From assembly GCA_950022655.1 (NCBI GenBank), contig OX465582.1, positions 89,185,801 to 89,249,800 on the forward strand: a stretch of DNA of 64,000 nucleotides, in the 5' to 3' direction. The translations under genes and the position numbers were made by a program. Source of the stretch: Alentia gelatinosa. Lineage: Eukaryota; Annelida; Polychaeta; Phyllodocida; Polynoidae. The notes beneath the pieces were generated by a model, which was given only the letters and a program-made list of their open reading frames with translations, made no database searches and was not told where the DNA came from. Shown here piece after piece: positions 21,415-31,225 of the stretch (positions within the stretch are counted from its first letter, which is position 1; each line of letters opens with the position of its first letter).

Positions 21415-21600
21415 AATGTTTACCTCACCCCTGGTATTTTTGTCCCATAGGCTTAACATTGGGAACTCAGTTTCCATGCCCAAAAGAGTATTGCAGTCCG
21501 TTCTCCATGGTTTATATCGTGTGTCGTCCATTCTTGTAGTGTGTTCAGGGTTGAGACAAATACAGAAAGCAACTCGTTTTGGTCAAAGTCGTTGTTCATC
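21415..21600 (+). mobile_element. Partial hairpin-plus-body element, CTCAC class
   Basis: CTCACCCCTGGTATTTTTGT, CCATAGGCTTAACATTGGG and AACTCAGTTTCC open the body. TCAGGGTTGAGACAAATACA closes it near 21565. AGAAAGCAACTCGTTTTGGT then starts a hairpin arm like that at 37750, but the arm is truncated. Confidence 0.6.
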
Positions 21601-21657
21601 TACTCGTTTTACAGATTTCAATCCGTATACAACAGTTATAGTATCTGACAGGTTTTA

Positions 21658-21793
21658 GATGATGGTTCATGGTTTACTGAGTCCCCATTCATTATCAATG
21701 GGGTCTTTCTATATCATGGATAATAAATAATGGGTCATGGTTTAATGAATCCCCGTACATTTTAAATGGTGTATTTGTATACGATGGATAATA
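21658..21793 (+). repeat. Two-copy tandem repeat of 68 bp
   Basis: Both units contain GGTTCATGGTTTA-like sequence, GAATCCCC, a TT.TAAATGG.GT stretch and GATGGATAATA. Confidence 0.7.
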
Positions 21794-22093
21794 ATTGGCA
21801 TTAATTTTCGCATAATTTATATTTAAGGTGTCTTCTTAGACTCTCTTTATCTCGTCCCTATCGCTGGTGTTCCTGTGATCCACAGGCATTGCTTTGCTGA
21901 GTGCAGCCGTTTTATAATTCACCGAGAGTTTGCCTTTGTCACGTCGAAAATGAGTAGGTGTGCCTAGTACAATCTCATCGTGCAACCTAGTGTCTCTGTT
22001 ATGATCTGCCAGATATCTGTAGTCAAATGATCGATTAACAAGTGTGATTCTTGTCGGTCTGATAGATAATTTATTTTACAGGCTCTGTGTAGC
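21794..22093. other. No feature recognised
   Basis: Unique sequence. Confidence 0.3.
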
Positions 22094-22375
22094 TTTTCAG
22101 TCCTGGTAATTTTCCCGTAGACTTAACATTGGGAACTCGTATCCAACACCCATTGAGTATTGAGAAAAAAATACTCAGTGGAAGATTATGTCACAAAGAT
22201 TAGCCCATTAGTCAATGTGAAGTGTGAGATAAATTCAGAAACCTATTCAAGTTCAGGCACAAAATAGTTTTAATCGCTATGTAATTCAAGTGGCTTCGTG
22301 TTATGAATTACTCAAGATTCAAACTCGATGAGATACGAGCTCTGACTCTTAACTTTCATAGGTTTCCTCTGTAAT
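22094..22375 (+). mobile_element. Hairpin-plus-body element, CTCAC class
   Basis: The body has GTAGACTTAACATTGGGAAC, CGTATCCAACACCCATTGAG and GTGTGAGATAAATT. The hairpin (22239-22373) pairs GAAACCTATTCAAGTT with AACTTTCATAGGTTTC. The tip is GTGGCTTCGTG. Its stem is related to those at 4380 and 45501. Confidence 0.65.
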
Positions 22376-22439
22376 AAGCATGTTTGGCAGATGCTAGATG
22401 CTGTCAGGTTCACAGCCTGCCCAATAAAACACCCCCTTA

Positions 22440-22612
22440 AAATAGGTGACAGGGACTCAGTCGAAGATTATGTCACAAAGGTTAGCCCATTAGTCAATGT
22501 GAAGGGTGAGATAAATTCAGAAACCTATTCAAATTTAGGGTCAGAGCTCGCTCCCATCTCGTTTGAATCGCTATGTAATTCACGCGGCTTTGCCTTGTGA
22601 AATACTACTGTT
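22440..22612 (+). mobile_element. Second, truncated copy of the preceding element
   Basis: Repeats AGATTATGTCACAAAG.TTAG, AGGGTGAGATAAATTCAG and the left hairpin arm through CGCGGCTTTGCCTTGTGAA. The right arm is missing. Confidence 0.65.
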
Positions 22613-23200
22613 CTTTCCCTGTGAATTCGTCCCGATGGATCATACCCTTCAGTGCGAGCACTTTCTATGGCATCAAAAAGTCAAACACTATCAGAAACGA
22701 TTCTTGCAAATGTGTTTCCATGCAAATGTCATTTCTCTTTTACGTAGAAATGCGACGTTCTGGATACGCATATGGATTTTACGACGGGATGTCTTTTGAA
22801 GCGTATTTGATGTTCAGATTCTCCCTTCACATCACACCTTTTAAAATTGTCATACCTTCAACGGGCTCAAACACCCATCTTAGTGCTAATAGTAATTAAA
22901 ATATAAATATCTGAATCGTGAATCTGATATGGCTTTACATCATTCCCCAGGTTTTTTGTCTTATAGTTCTACTGAGGATGGAATAATATTATCAAGATAT
23001 TGCCATTATTTCATTAAAAAAAGAAAGCAGTCATCAAAATTCCGGAATTGATGCTTCAAGGCATCATAGCATACCACGCCTGGGAAACTTCCAGGTATGT
23101 TGCGTAGGAAAGGGTTAAACCATTGTAAAGTCTAGAGACACAGACTAGCTTCATATAGATTCTCCAGGGGGTCAGAACTCGGGCACAGGAGTACTATATA
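22613..23200. other. No feature recognised
   Basis: Overlapping open frames of 78 and 100 codons (22563-22899) have no recognised similarity. Confidence 0.35.
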
Positions 23201-24092
23201 GAAACAGGATTCCTGTGTTGTAAGTTTCCGGATTACGAACTCATTTCGCCGGAGGTTTAAACCGAGTTCGGAGAACGAGGTTTAAACCTCCGGGGAAACG
23301 AGTGAGTTATCCGGAAACTTACGGACACAGGCATACTGTTTCTTTATTACTATATACCTCAAAAACAGTACGATATTTATCTTATTTAAGCTATGACAGT
23401 CATTTGTAATCCGATTTGGGGATACAACACTCACAGCATAACAGATTACACCCCTACCTTCAACTACCCAGTAGTACAGTCTGCTCTTACCAGATGGCGT
23501 TTTCATGGGAATGCCGGCGGGTGTCGAATCGGCCGACAGCCGCAATGCAACGCGTATTCACACACACTTCCCAATGGAATTGAGTCTCAAAACTTTAAAA
23601 TGAGTTTGGTCTATATATGATCTGTTAATAGTCCAAAAATGGAGAAGATCGGACGATGGGAACTCTCGATATCTGCATCTGATTTCCCTGACACTGAGCT
23701 GTACAATCTCCCGTTTTTTTGTTTCAAAGTATGACGTCAGCATTGCTAACGTCGCGACCCACGGCAGCATCGATATCAACAAGCACACATCACGTTCAGA
23801 TTCATATATTAAGAATCACAACGTATTATTTACGAATCTTCCTAGATTACTCGATGTATTTGCGTAATTCAGTAGGATTACACATGGTTAGGTGTGTATA
23901 TTTACTGTATTTTGCTGTAAATCACGATGTCAACGGTCGAGTCGAGGTGCTGCTCAAATCTGACCGCCATTATCCATCCGCTAAGACCTTAGGCGTAACG
24001 TGCATTACTTCTCGGCAGTGCCGAAACCATAGTTACCGTATATATAGCAACGTGTGGTATTTACGTTAGTTACGGCAGTAGGTATATAGTAA
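23201..24092. mobile_element. Large hairpin-plus-body element, TATATACC class
   Basis: The hairpin (23201-23345) has long near-perfect arms (CCTGTGTTGTAAGTTTCCGG with its complement, and GCCGGAGGTTTAAACC near the centre). The 746-bp body (23347-24092) is bounded by ATTACTATATACC and its exact complement GGTATATAGTAAT. The body is unique here. Open frames of 75-116 codons inside have no recognised similarity. Confidence 0.65.
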
Positions 24093-24104
24093 TTATAAAG
24101 AATT

Positions 24105-24500
24105 GCATCGAGAAACGTAGAAATAGACAGTACTCCACGAGTTTGGATGCTCCGTAATCGTCATTGAGGCAAGTGACGATTACGGTGCATCCAAACAATT
24201 TTACCATTCGAGTCTGGTTCTGGATTTATCTCTCCCCTTTCACTGACAAAAGAAGAATATTACAATATCAGAATAATTCAAATTACTTCGCAAATCCAGT
24301 TAGGGGCATTTCAATCTTCATGTTGATGTCTTGTCTGTTCTCTGAAATCCTGGCCGCTGATTGGTCAATCGCCTATGACGTCATCTCATATTCACTTCGC
24401 CACGACCATGGCGTAGTATTGTCACTTTATGGGGGTGATCGTTAAGTATTGCTTTTTAATGTTATTCTTATGGCTTAACTTGTACCAAGGGTGAGATAAA
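24105..24500 (-). mobile_element. Hairpin-plus-body element, CTCAC class, reversed
   Basis: The hairpin pairs TGGATGCTCCGTAATCGTC with its complement around the tip ATTGAGGCAAGTGAC (24146-24201). The body (24224-24500) is bounded by TTTATCTCTCCCCTT and CAAGGGTGAGATAAAG. It contains TGACGTCATCTCA and CACGACCATGGCGTAGTA, shared with 20676 and 63207. Confidence 0.7.
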
Positions 24501-24542
24501 GGGATCATCTTTGAGACCGATTTATTGACAGACCGGAGGAGC

Positions 24543-24847
24543 TTTTATCCTACCCCTAATAAAAAACTCCATAAGCTTAACATTGGGTCACTCTATTCGG
24601 TCTGGAGTTCAGAAAAATGAAAAATATCGCTCTAGTGGGATACACTTGACAAATGACGTCATTTGTTAATGTAGAAGTAATTTAGACGGGCGGGGTAAGA
24701 TAAATCCTAAACCAAACTCGAGTTAGTCATGTTATTGTTCATCGCACTCCGGCAAGATTATTACTGCTCTCGGCTACGCCTCGCACAGTAATACCCGATC
24801 TTGCTGTTGTGCGATAAACAAAAACATGACTAACTCTTGTTTGGTTT
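24543..24847 (+). mobile_element. Hairpin-plus-body element, CCTAC class
   Basis: The body (24543-24705) starts TTTTATCCTACCCCTAATAA and ends CGGGGTAAGATAAAT. It contains CCATAAGCTTAACATTGGG and the palindrome AAATGACGTCATTT. The hairpin (24709-24846) starts AAACCAAACTCGAGTTAGTC and has the tip CTCTCGGCTACGCCTCG. Sister copies are at 26662 and, reversed, at 44697. Confidence 0.8.
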
Positions 24848-25616
24848 CTCCATAGTATTGAATCCACAGGGGGGGAGGGGCCACTCAGGCAGAAAGCTGT
24901 TCTCTCACACCTTTCTCTCGGAAAACGAACACATCCCCAATGCGACCATCATGATCCAGTCCCTAAGGAAGTCATAATAATTGGGAGTTGGTGAAATTTT
25001 GTAAATTACCTCGGCTCTTTTATTCTCCAAATATAGACACTATAGTTTGTTTGATTATATCATGATATACTCATCCATGTCCAGTACTATTTGTCTGCTT
25101 CGAAAAAGATACATCAACATGATAAAAATAGCATCAATCTCCTGTAAATCAAATCATCTTCACCCCCATTGCTGATGCAAATAAAATTTCCCTCGTTTTT
25201 GTCCGTAGCATAAAGCAAAGGAGACATACATACATACACAATATTGACTGGTTTCAGATACAAGCTATTGAAAGCGAACAATTTCCGAAGCACTCTTTCA
25301 ATATTGCAGTCCTTTGCGCATAACCATATTCACTATCTATATTGTCAATGCATCCCTCCAGCAATGTCTATTTATAAAACTGTTGTGACAATTTCCCTTC
25401 TTTTCCTCTTTACAGGTGAGTGAGGAAACAAATCGGGTGAGGCCTATACTAGGACGTGTACATGCCCTATTCCTACAGATATATACAATATTGACGGGTC
25501 TCAGATACAAGTGGCCATATGCTCCAATCAGTTGACATGTAATAATGTCCAAGCGTATGTGAAGATGTTGCTTAGAATCAACTTAGAGGATCATATTATC
25601 TGAAACCATTCTGTAT
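24848..25616. other. No feature recognised
   Basis: ATATTGAC-GG.TTCAGATACAAG occurs at 25241 and again near 25489, a weak two-copy repeat. No gene is seen. Confidence 0.4.
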
Positions 25617-26522
25617 TTTATTATATACCCGTGCACGAAACTAGTGCCTATACTGTATGTAAGTAATGTTTGGATACTATATCTATGTGCACGAAATTCA
25701 GTGTACGGGCACCGGGTGTGCGAAACAGGAAGTATGTAGCTTGTTCCCGACCGTATATTTCACATATGAACCAGCGAAAAAATATGTAAGGCATCGTTTA
25801 AGTATCGACCGTAAATTTACACGATCAAAACCTGTGGATGTGGTACATAAATACATAAATAAATACAAAACATCGAAATACGAGGTTAAACATTTCAAAG
25901 TCTAGGCTTCGTTGGACATTGTATAGTACTTGGTCCGAACCCCTTGGTCCTAGGTCCGAGAGTTAGCTTGCAAAATGTAAACAATCAATGACGTCATTGC
26001 CCTAGCGACAACGGGAGACACTGCATCGCTCCGATTTGTTTTCCGCAGTTAGTGACTCGAGCGAGGCAGTGTGATAACAATGCGCTGGTTGTGGACAGAT
26101 CTCAATCTTTCCTATAGTAGAACAGTCGGCAACAAGCTAAATACAGCTCACTCGCCCAGCATATACTTTGCCCTTAGCCTTAATAGAATAAGACAAAGAA
26201 TGTGTATGGAGATCGGCAAGTTGATGATGTCACAAACTCCAGGCTTGCGATCAGCACAAGAGCGACGTTGTTGTGAAAACCACGATTCGAGTACACGATG
26301 CTGTGCCCGGAAACTTTGATAATGGCGATTAGGTAAATATATAACTAATTATGCCGATTTGAGGGTATATAATAAATAGAATACAGTCTAGGCTACGATT
26401 GACGTCGTTTTGTACTTGGTCCTAGCTCCAGTTGTACGTCCTTCGCTCTACGAGCTCAGGACGTACAACTGGAGCTAGGACCACATACAAAACGACGTTC
26501 ACGTAGCCTAAGCCAGTATTCT
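25617..26522. mobile_element. Large hairpin-plus-body element, TATATACC class
   Basis: The body (25617-26376) is bounded by TTTATTATATACCC and its exact complement GGGTATATAATAAA. The hairpin (26377-26522) follows with about 65-bp arms (TAGGCTACG.., GGTCCTAGCTCCAGTTGTAC) and a short GCTCTACGAGCTC tip. Frames of about 80 codons in the body have no recognised similarity. Confidence 0.75.
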
Positions 26523-26661
26523 CTAAGTATTCATTATGCACCATTCTGGACAAGTGGCATGTCAATACTAGTTCAATTTTTCCGTATGCGCCTCCTAGAG
26601 CATAAAACACATCCATTTGCACCAGGTTTGTCCATACAGCCTCCCTATGTGTTTTCTTAGC
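26523..26661. other. Spacer between elements
   Basis: Unique sequence, nothing recognised. Confidence 0.3.
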
Positions 26662-27003
26662 CTTATCCTACCCCTAATAAAAAACTCCATAGGCTTAACA
26701 CTAGCGGACTGTATTTGGTCTACGGTGCAGGAATATGAAATTTATCGCTCTAGTGGCATACATTTGTCAAATGACGTCATTTGAAGAGCGACCAATGATT
26801 ATCACTGATTATCGGTGAGTTTTATGTTATTTCTTATTCATTGTTATGGGGTAGGATAAATTCTAAACCAAACTCGAGTTAGTCGTGTTGTTTATCGCAC
26901 TCCGGCAATGTTATGTATCACTGCACTCGGCTTTGCCTCGCGCAGTAAACGCGACATTGCCGTCGTGTAATAAACAACAACACAACTAACTCTCGTTTGG
27001 TTT
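26662..27003 (+). mobile_element. Hairpin-plus-body element, CCTAC class
   Basis: The body starts CTTATCCTACCCCTAATAAA and ends TGGGGTAGGATAAAT (26847-26861). It contains CCATAGGCTTAACA and AAATGACGTCATTT. The hairpin (26865-27003) is a diverged copy of that at 24709 with the tip CACTCGGCTTTGCCTCG. A hAT-like element begins six bases downstream. Confidence 0.8.
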
Positions 27004-27526
27004 CTCCTACAGGGTTCGTACAGAATCTGGAAAACCTGGAAAAGCCTGGAATTATGCTTTTGGGTTTTCCAGGCCTGGAAAAGCCTGGAATTCTCACAGA
27101 GAGCCTGGAAACACCTGGAAGAGCCTGGAAAATTTGGTTTTGCATACACATTTTTTTTGCCTATGAAATTCTGGTCATTATTAGTTTTCCTTAACTATGG
27201 TACCTGACTCTCTATGAAATTTCAATTACCTGGATTAAATAGTCCTATATTTGACCATGTATAGCATATTGTTAATACTATGGCATGGTTTTGATTATTT
27301 GTCTGCATACTCAAAAGTGGCAAAAAAGAATTTTGAAGATATCTATCCCAAACTACTGAAATTCCACAGTTAGTAAGGAAGATAAAGAAACTAGATTTGG
27401 TGATAGATCAGACATGGCATTAAAAGCAGTGACCAGATGTGCCTGGAAAAAATATATCAGAGCCCGGAAAAGCCTGGAAAAAGCCTGGAATTTTATTGGG
27501 CTGTCTATGTACGAGCCCTGCTCCTA
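27004..27526. mobile_element. Complete hAT-like element with 6-bp target duplication
   Basis: CAGGGTTCGTACA (27010-27022) and TGTACGAGCCCTG (27508-27520) are near-perfect inverted ends. CTCCTA flanks both sides (27004-27009 and 27521-27526). Near each end are repeated CCTGGAAAAGCCTGGAA words, a known style of animal hAT elements. At 511 bp with no transposase, it is non-autonomous. The 6-bp duplication differs from the 8 bp typical of hAT. Confidence 0.8.
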
Positions 27527-27679
27527 ATTCATATGTGTATTACCTTACTGGTACATACTGGTGTACCTTGTTTCTTTCATTTAAAATATTTCACTCGCTG
27601 TGCGAGTTCATGGAATTTTTTGTATTGAAAGACACGCGGTACACGAGTATCTACCAGTAAGGTATACATTTTATCTTAC

Positions 27680-27756
27680 TACAACACTTAGAGATCATCA
27701 TATTCAAGTTTCAGAAATATAACATGGGTTTTAATTTTCAAGCCAAATTGTCCAAT
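27680..27756 (+). mobile_element. Fragment of the TTAA-type MITE
   Basis: AACATGGGTTTTAATTTTCA then AGCCAAATTGTCC match the end of the element at 17681. The terminal ATATGCCTTTAA is absent. Confidence 0.65.
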
Positions 27757-28254
27757 ATTACAGAATCCTGATTGATCCATCAGCAATACAGAATCCCGTA
27801 TTGCTGTGGAACCTCGTGCCATGCCCTAATTCATTTGACATTTCAATTCTCCATTTGAATAATGAGAACAGATACGTTTTGTTGGAGGCATTGATCGCAA
27901 ATAATGAATGTCTCTATCGACACTAGTCTGATCGATCTCAATCACGTCAGGGATCAAATTAATGAATCGCCATAGTCGGGTCGACGTAAAGTGGAAACCA
28001 AGTGAAAGGAAATGAAGGTAATTAAGAGAAAAAGTACGCTCTTAAAGGAGGTTTTATCCCCATTTGATGGAGTTATTTTTGTAGTGCTGAAGCAGGCAGC
28101 AGTTGAGGTCTTGAGCATGGTGAAGAAGTAACAACCTTGTCTTAACTAATAAATGTCATTATTATATACCGACGCACGTATATCTTACAGTTACTTACCT
28201 CTGCTAAGCAAATAATAACAGTAAAATATATAGAGAGTCTTCAGTAATATTGTA
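27757..28254. other. No feature recognised
   Basis: A short direct repeat of CAGAATCC..CAGCAATACAGAATCCCG near 27770. Otherwise nothing. Confidence 0.3.
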
Positions 28255-28335
28255 AAACTGAATGAGTTTTAATCTTGGCTACCGTATGCCACGTCTGGAG
28301 TTTGGCATTGTGACTTCATGAGGCGAAGTTAAAGA
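28255..28335 (-). repeat. Hairpin-arm fragment of a CCTAC-class element
   Basis: AAACTGAATGAGTTTTAATC, TTGGCTACCGTATGCCACG and CTGGAGTTTGGCAT match one arm of the hairpins at 7890 and 38916. Confidence 0.65.
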
Positions 28336-28540
28336 TAACCACATTTCTCAGTACATATCCTCTGTAAATCAGAAAAATTAAAATTGGTCTATTTTATCTA
28401 TTAATTTTGGTTAAACTGGACAAAATGTTAAATTTACTCATGTAGAAGTAGAATGAATCCCAAGAAACTAGTTTTGACTAATAGCTGACATTATTTGAAA
28501 ATCACCAGATGGCGCCACCGTGAATTATAGGATATGCCTT
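28336..28540 (+). mobile_element. Fragment of the TTAA-type MITE
   Basis: Shares CTCATGTAGAAGTAGAATGA, AATCACCAGATGGCGCCACC and GTGAATTATAGGATATGCCT with 10629 and 17681. One end is preserved. Confidence 0.7.
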
Positions 28541-28624
28541 TTATCAAACTCTGTCCTCGCGGCCAGTTTTCAATTGAAACATTTTGGCAACTTTTTAAAA
28601 AAAATAGTAAGATGTGCAGATATT

Positions 28625-28783
28625 CAGTTTTAAAACGCCTGAATCCAGGTCTGTGTTATATTGACAGATCTCGTGAAAAGGAGAGAAAATTGGAGCGAGC
28701 AACTCAGTTTTAAAACACTTCAAATCAAGTCTATAGTGTCGAAAGATGTTAAACACAGAGACAGAGAATTGGAGCGAGCTAGA
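28625..28783 (+). repeat. Two-copy tandem repeat, about 80 bp
   Basis: Both units start CAGTTTTAAAAC and end GAGA.AATTGGAGCGAGC. Confidence 0.7.
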
Positions 28784-28984
28784 CAGATCACCACATAAAT
28801 AGATGTATGAGCTGACACTTAATATTTACCACGAGAATGTGCCCTAGGTGCATCACTAGTTTTGTGCTGACGTTTAAAACTACACGAGTCAATAACTCCT
28901 GAACTTCAAATGAAAAGTAAGCCTTACCAGAATAACAGCCAATGTCGGCTGGTAAATGACAGTTATTAGTTACTGAAGAATTAT

Positions 28985-29254
28985 TAGAAGGAAACTCACG
29001 AGATGAAAATATCGTGGTCCGTACTCCATCGAGTTTGACCGCGGAGTTATTCACGAAGCGAAGCTGAGTGAATTATGTAGCGGTCAAACGAGGTGGAGTG
29101 CAGACGAATGGCTTTCTGATTTCATCCCAACCTATTTAACATCGTTTATCAATGAAATAACTCATTAAATTAGCTATTGAGTATCGGGTACACTACCTTC
29201 ATGTTCATGGAATATAATATCCTAACGTTAAGAAGAATGACACCAGGGTCAGAT
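28985..29254 (-). mobile_element. Hairpin-plus-body element, module 1 of a four-module array
   Basis: The hairpin (28985-29135) pairs GTTTGACCGC and TCCAT/ATGGA-type arms around the tip ATTCACGAAGCGAAGCTGAG. The body that follows (CATCCCAACC onward to about 29250) is degraded and its terminal pairing is weak. Confidence 0.5.
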
Positions 29255-29541
29255 TAAGAAGGAAACTAATGAGTGTTTGGTCTGTGTCCTCGTACGCCAT
29301 CGAGTTTGGAGTGCTCAGTAATATGAACGAGGCGATAGCCAAGTGAATATTCTGAAGCGCACCAAACGAGATGGTGAACAGGGACTCGTACCAAGCACGA
29401 ATATGTTTCTGATTTTATCTTAGCCTGGAAATATTCATCTCTTTATCACCCGTTGAGAACGAGCTACCGTTCTCGCAAGCCTGTTGAGAACGAGTTCGTA
29501 ATGCTAAGCCTATGGACGTTTATACCAGGCTAAGATAAAAA
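29255..29541 (-). mobile_element. Hairpin-plus-body element, CTTAG class, module 2
   Basis: The hairpin (29255-29407) has the tip AACGAGGCGATAGCCAAGTG. The body (29408-29541) is bounded by TTTATCTTAGCCTGG and its exact complement CCAGGCTAAGATAAA. The body has inverted TTGAGAACGAG words and TAAGCCTATGGAC. A forward copy starts at 43566. Confidence 0.75.
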
Positions 29542-29834
29542 AGAGGAAACCAACAAGTTTTGGTTAAACTCGTTCTCCACAAGTTTGATGTTGAGCGATA
29601 TGAACGAGGCTAGGCCTCGTGAATATTGCGTATCATTTAAACGAGTTGGAGAACGATGTTTTTACCAAAATGAGTTGCTTTCTAAATTTATGCACCGCTG
29701 TACACACTAAAATAATGGATAACACAGTAGATACATATACCATGGAGAATGGACTGTAATACTCATAGGGGCATGGAGAACGAGTTCCCAATGTTAAGCA
29801 TATGTGTAAGAAATACCAGAGGTGAGAAAAAAAA
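29541..29834 (-). mobile_element. Hairpin-plus-body element, CTCAC class, module 3
   Basis: The hairpin (29541-29684) pairs AAACTCGTTCTCCA with its complement around the tip CGAGGCTAGGCCTCG. The body ends AATACCAGAGGTGAG and contains GAACGAGTTCCCAATGTTAA. Confidence 0.65.
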
Positions 29835-29962
29835 CTAAAGTTACCTTATCAGTGGCAGATCACAGATCATGGGGAATGGACTGTAATACTCCTAGGGTTA
29901 TGTTGAACGAGTGCCCAATGTCAAGCCTATGGGACAAAAATACCAGGGGTGAGATATAGGAC
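29835..29962 (-). mobile_element. Body-only copy, CTCAC class, module 4
   Basis: Repeats GGGGAATGGACTGTAATACT (as in module 3) and ends with ATACCAGGGGTGAGATATAG. No hairpin is attached, so it is probably a duplicated body. Confidence 0.6.
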
Positions 29963-30059
29963 TCAAAGCCCCAAAATATCCACAGGGAATCAGGAACATA
30001 GTATCTTTAAAAAAAGATAAGGACTTAACTTAAATGTGATTGTTGTAGCCTATGACACA

Positions 30060-30480
30060 TGGGTACACGGTCATCTCGGGCCCATCGGCATCTCGGACCC
30101 CTTTTTGTGCGGTCATCTCGGCCCTCTCGCGGCCGCGTTTCGCACCTCCATTTCGCGGGTTAAGGATAAGGTTAGTGTTAGGGAAAGGGTTAGGGATAGG
30201 GAAGGGGATAGGGTTAGGGTTAGGCTTAAGGTTTGGTATAGGGTTATCACACATGTTTTGTAAGATATGCTTTTGTTTTTTAAGATTCTTTATTGTGGAT
30301 GATAGACAAATACTATAATACAGCAAAGCTTGTGTCTTTGGGAATCTGTATTTTGGGTAAGTAATCACATTGGAATACATTTCCCGTTTTCGCGCATGAA
30401 GGCGTGAAAGCTGTGAAAGCGTGGGGCTCAGGTGCCGATGGGTCCGAGGTGCCGTAGGGGGTCCGAGATGCCAAAGGGGC
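30060..30480. mobile_element. Inverted-repeat element with terminal subrepeats and telomere-like interior
   Basis: The left end carries CATCTCGGGCCCATCGGCAT and more CATCTCGG units. The right end (30408-30480) carries their complements (GGGTCCGAGATGCC, GGCCGAGACATCC). 30170-30240 is a degenerate GGTTAGGG array. The plan is like 9449-10115 but the sequences differ. Frames of 75-152 codons on both strands come from the repeats. Confidence 0.55.
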
Positions 30481-30652
30481 CGAGACATCCTGGAATCGTG
30501 ATGGGGTCCTGGAGGAATGCGGTGGTAATTACCAGGGAGAGTATTCAGCAGTCAGATGTTGGTGCAACCCTCTCATAAGATCTCACACTCTCTAAGTGGT
30601 ATTCTGTACAAGGTTCTCACGAAGCTCTATGGTTTGTTTGTTTGTTTGTTTG
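30481..30652. other. No feature recognised
   Basis: Ends in a short (GTTT)n run that belongs to the next SINE tail. Confidence 0.3.
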
Positions 30653-30830
30653 TGTGAGTAGTTAAACGTCCATTTTGTTCAATTAGACTTACTTTGGATT
30701 TGACCGAATCTATGAGATGAATGTAGGAAGAAATCCCACCCCAACACATTTACCGAGGTGAGAGTTCTTTTACTTCCCACACCACATAGACATGGTATTA
30801 GAAGGATTTACCTTTGAGTAGTCCACAGTT
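30637..30830 (-). mobile_element. SINE fragment with alternative tail
   Basis: In reverse it reads ACCATGTCTATGTGGTGTGG, GTAAATGTGTTGGGGTGGGA and a tail GGACGTTTAACTAC followed by (AAAC)n. This tail type also ends the copies at 35320 and 59434. Confidence 0.7.
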
Positions 30831-31150
30831 GCCTGCTATTGTGTGATTTAGTCTTTAGAGGTATGGGTTAAGCATCGGGCCTTTGTGGTCTTAGGGTACA
30901 GTCACACAGCAGGTGGGTGGGCACAACCAGTGACTAGCGGCCTGAAAATTTCAAACATGTTTGAAATTGAATCGCAAGATACTAGTGCTTTTTTGGGACA
31001 GACTCCAGACAGCGTCTCACACATGCACCATGGTGGGCGGGGCAACAGTCACCGAAGATTTTGCGTTCCCACAGATTCCAAGAGGTTTGTGCTTATAGTC
31101 ACTGAAGCCCCGCACATGCCCCAAAATCGCTTCGTGGGAACTGGGCCTTA
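30831..31150. other. No gene recognised
   Basis: A CAAACATGTTTG palindrome near 30953. No clear repeat relation. Confidence 0.3.
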
Positions 31151-31225
31151 AGGTGCATGTCATGTGACCAGGCAGAGCAGCTCGGACGCATGTCACGTGA
31201 CTGGTCAGAGCAGCTCGTGTGCCGC
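31151..31225 (+). repeat. Two-copy short tandem repeat
   Basis: GCATGTCATGTGACC.GGCAGAGCAGCTCG is repeated once with small changes. Confidence 0.6.
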
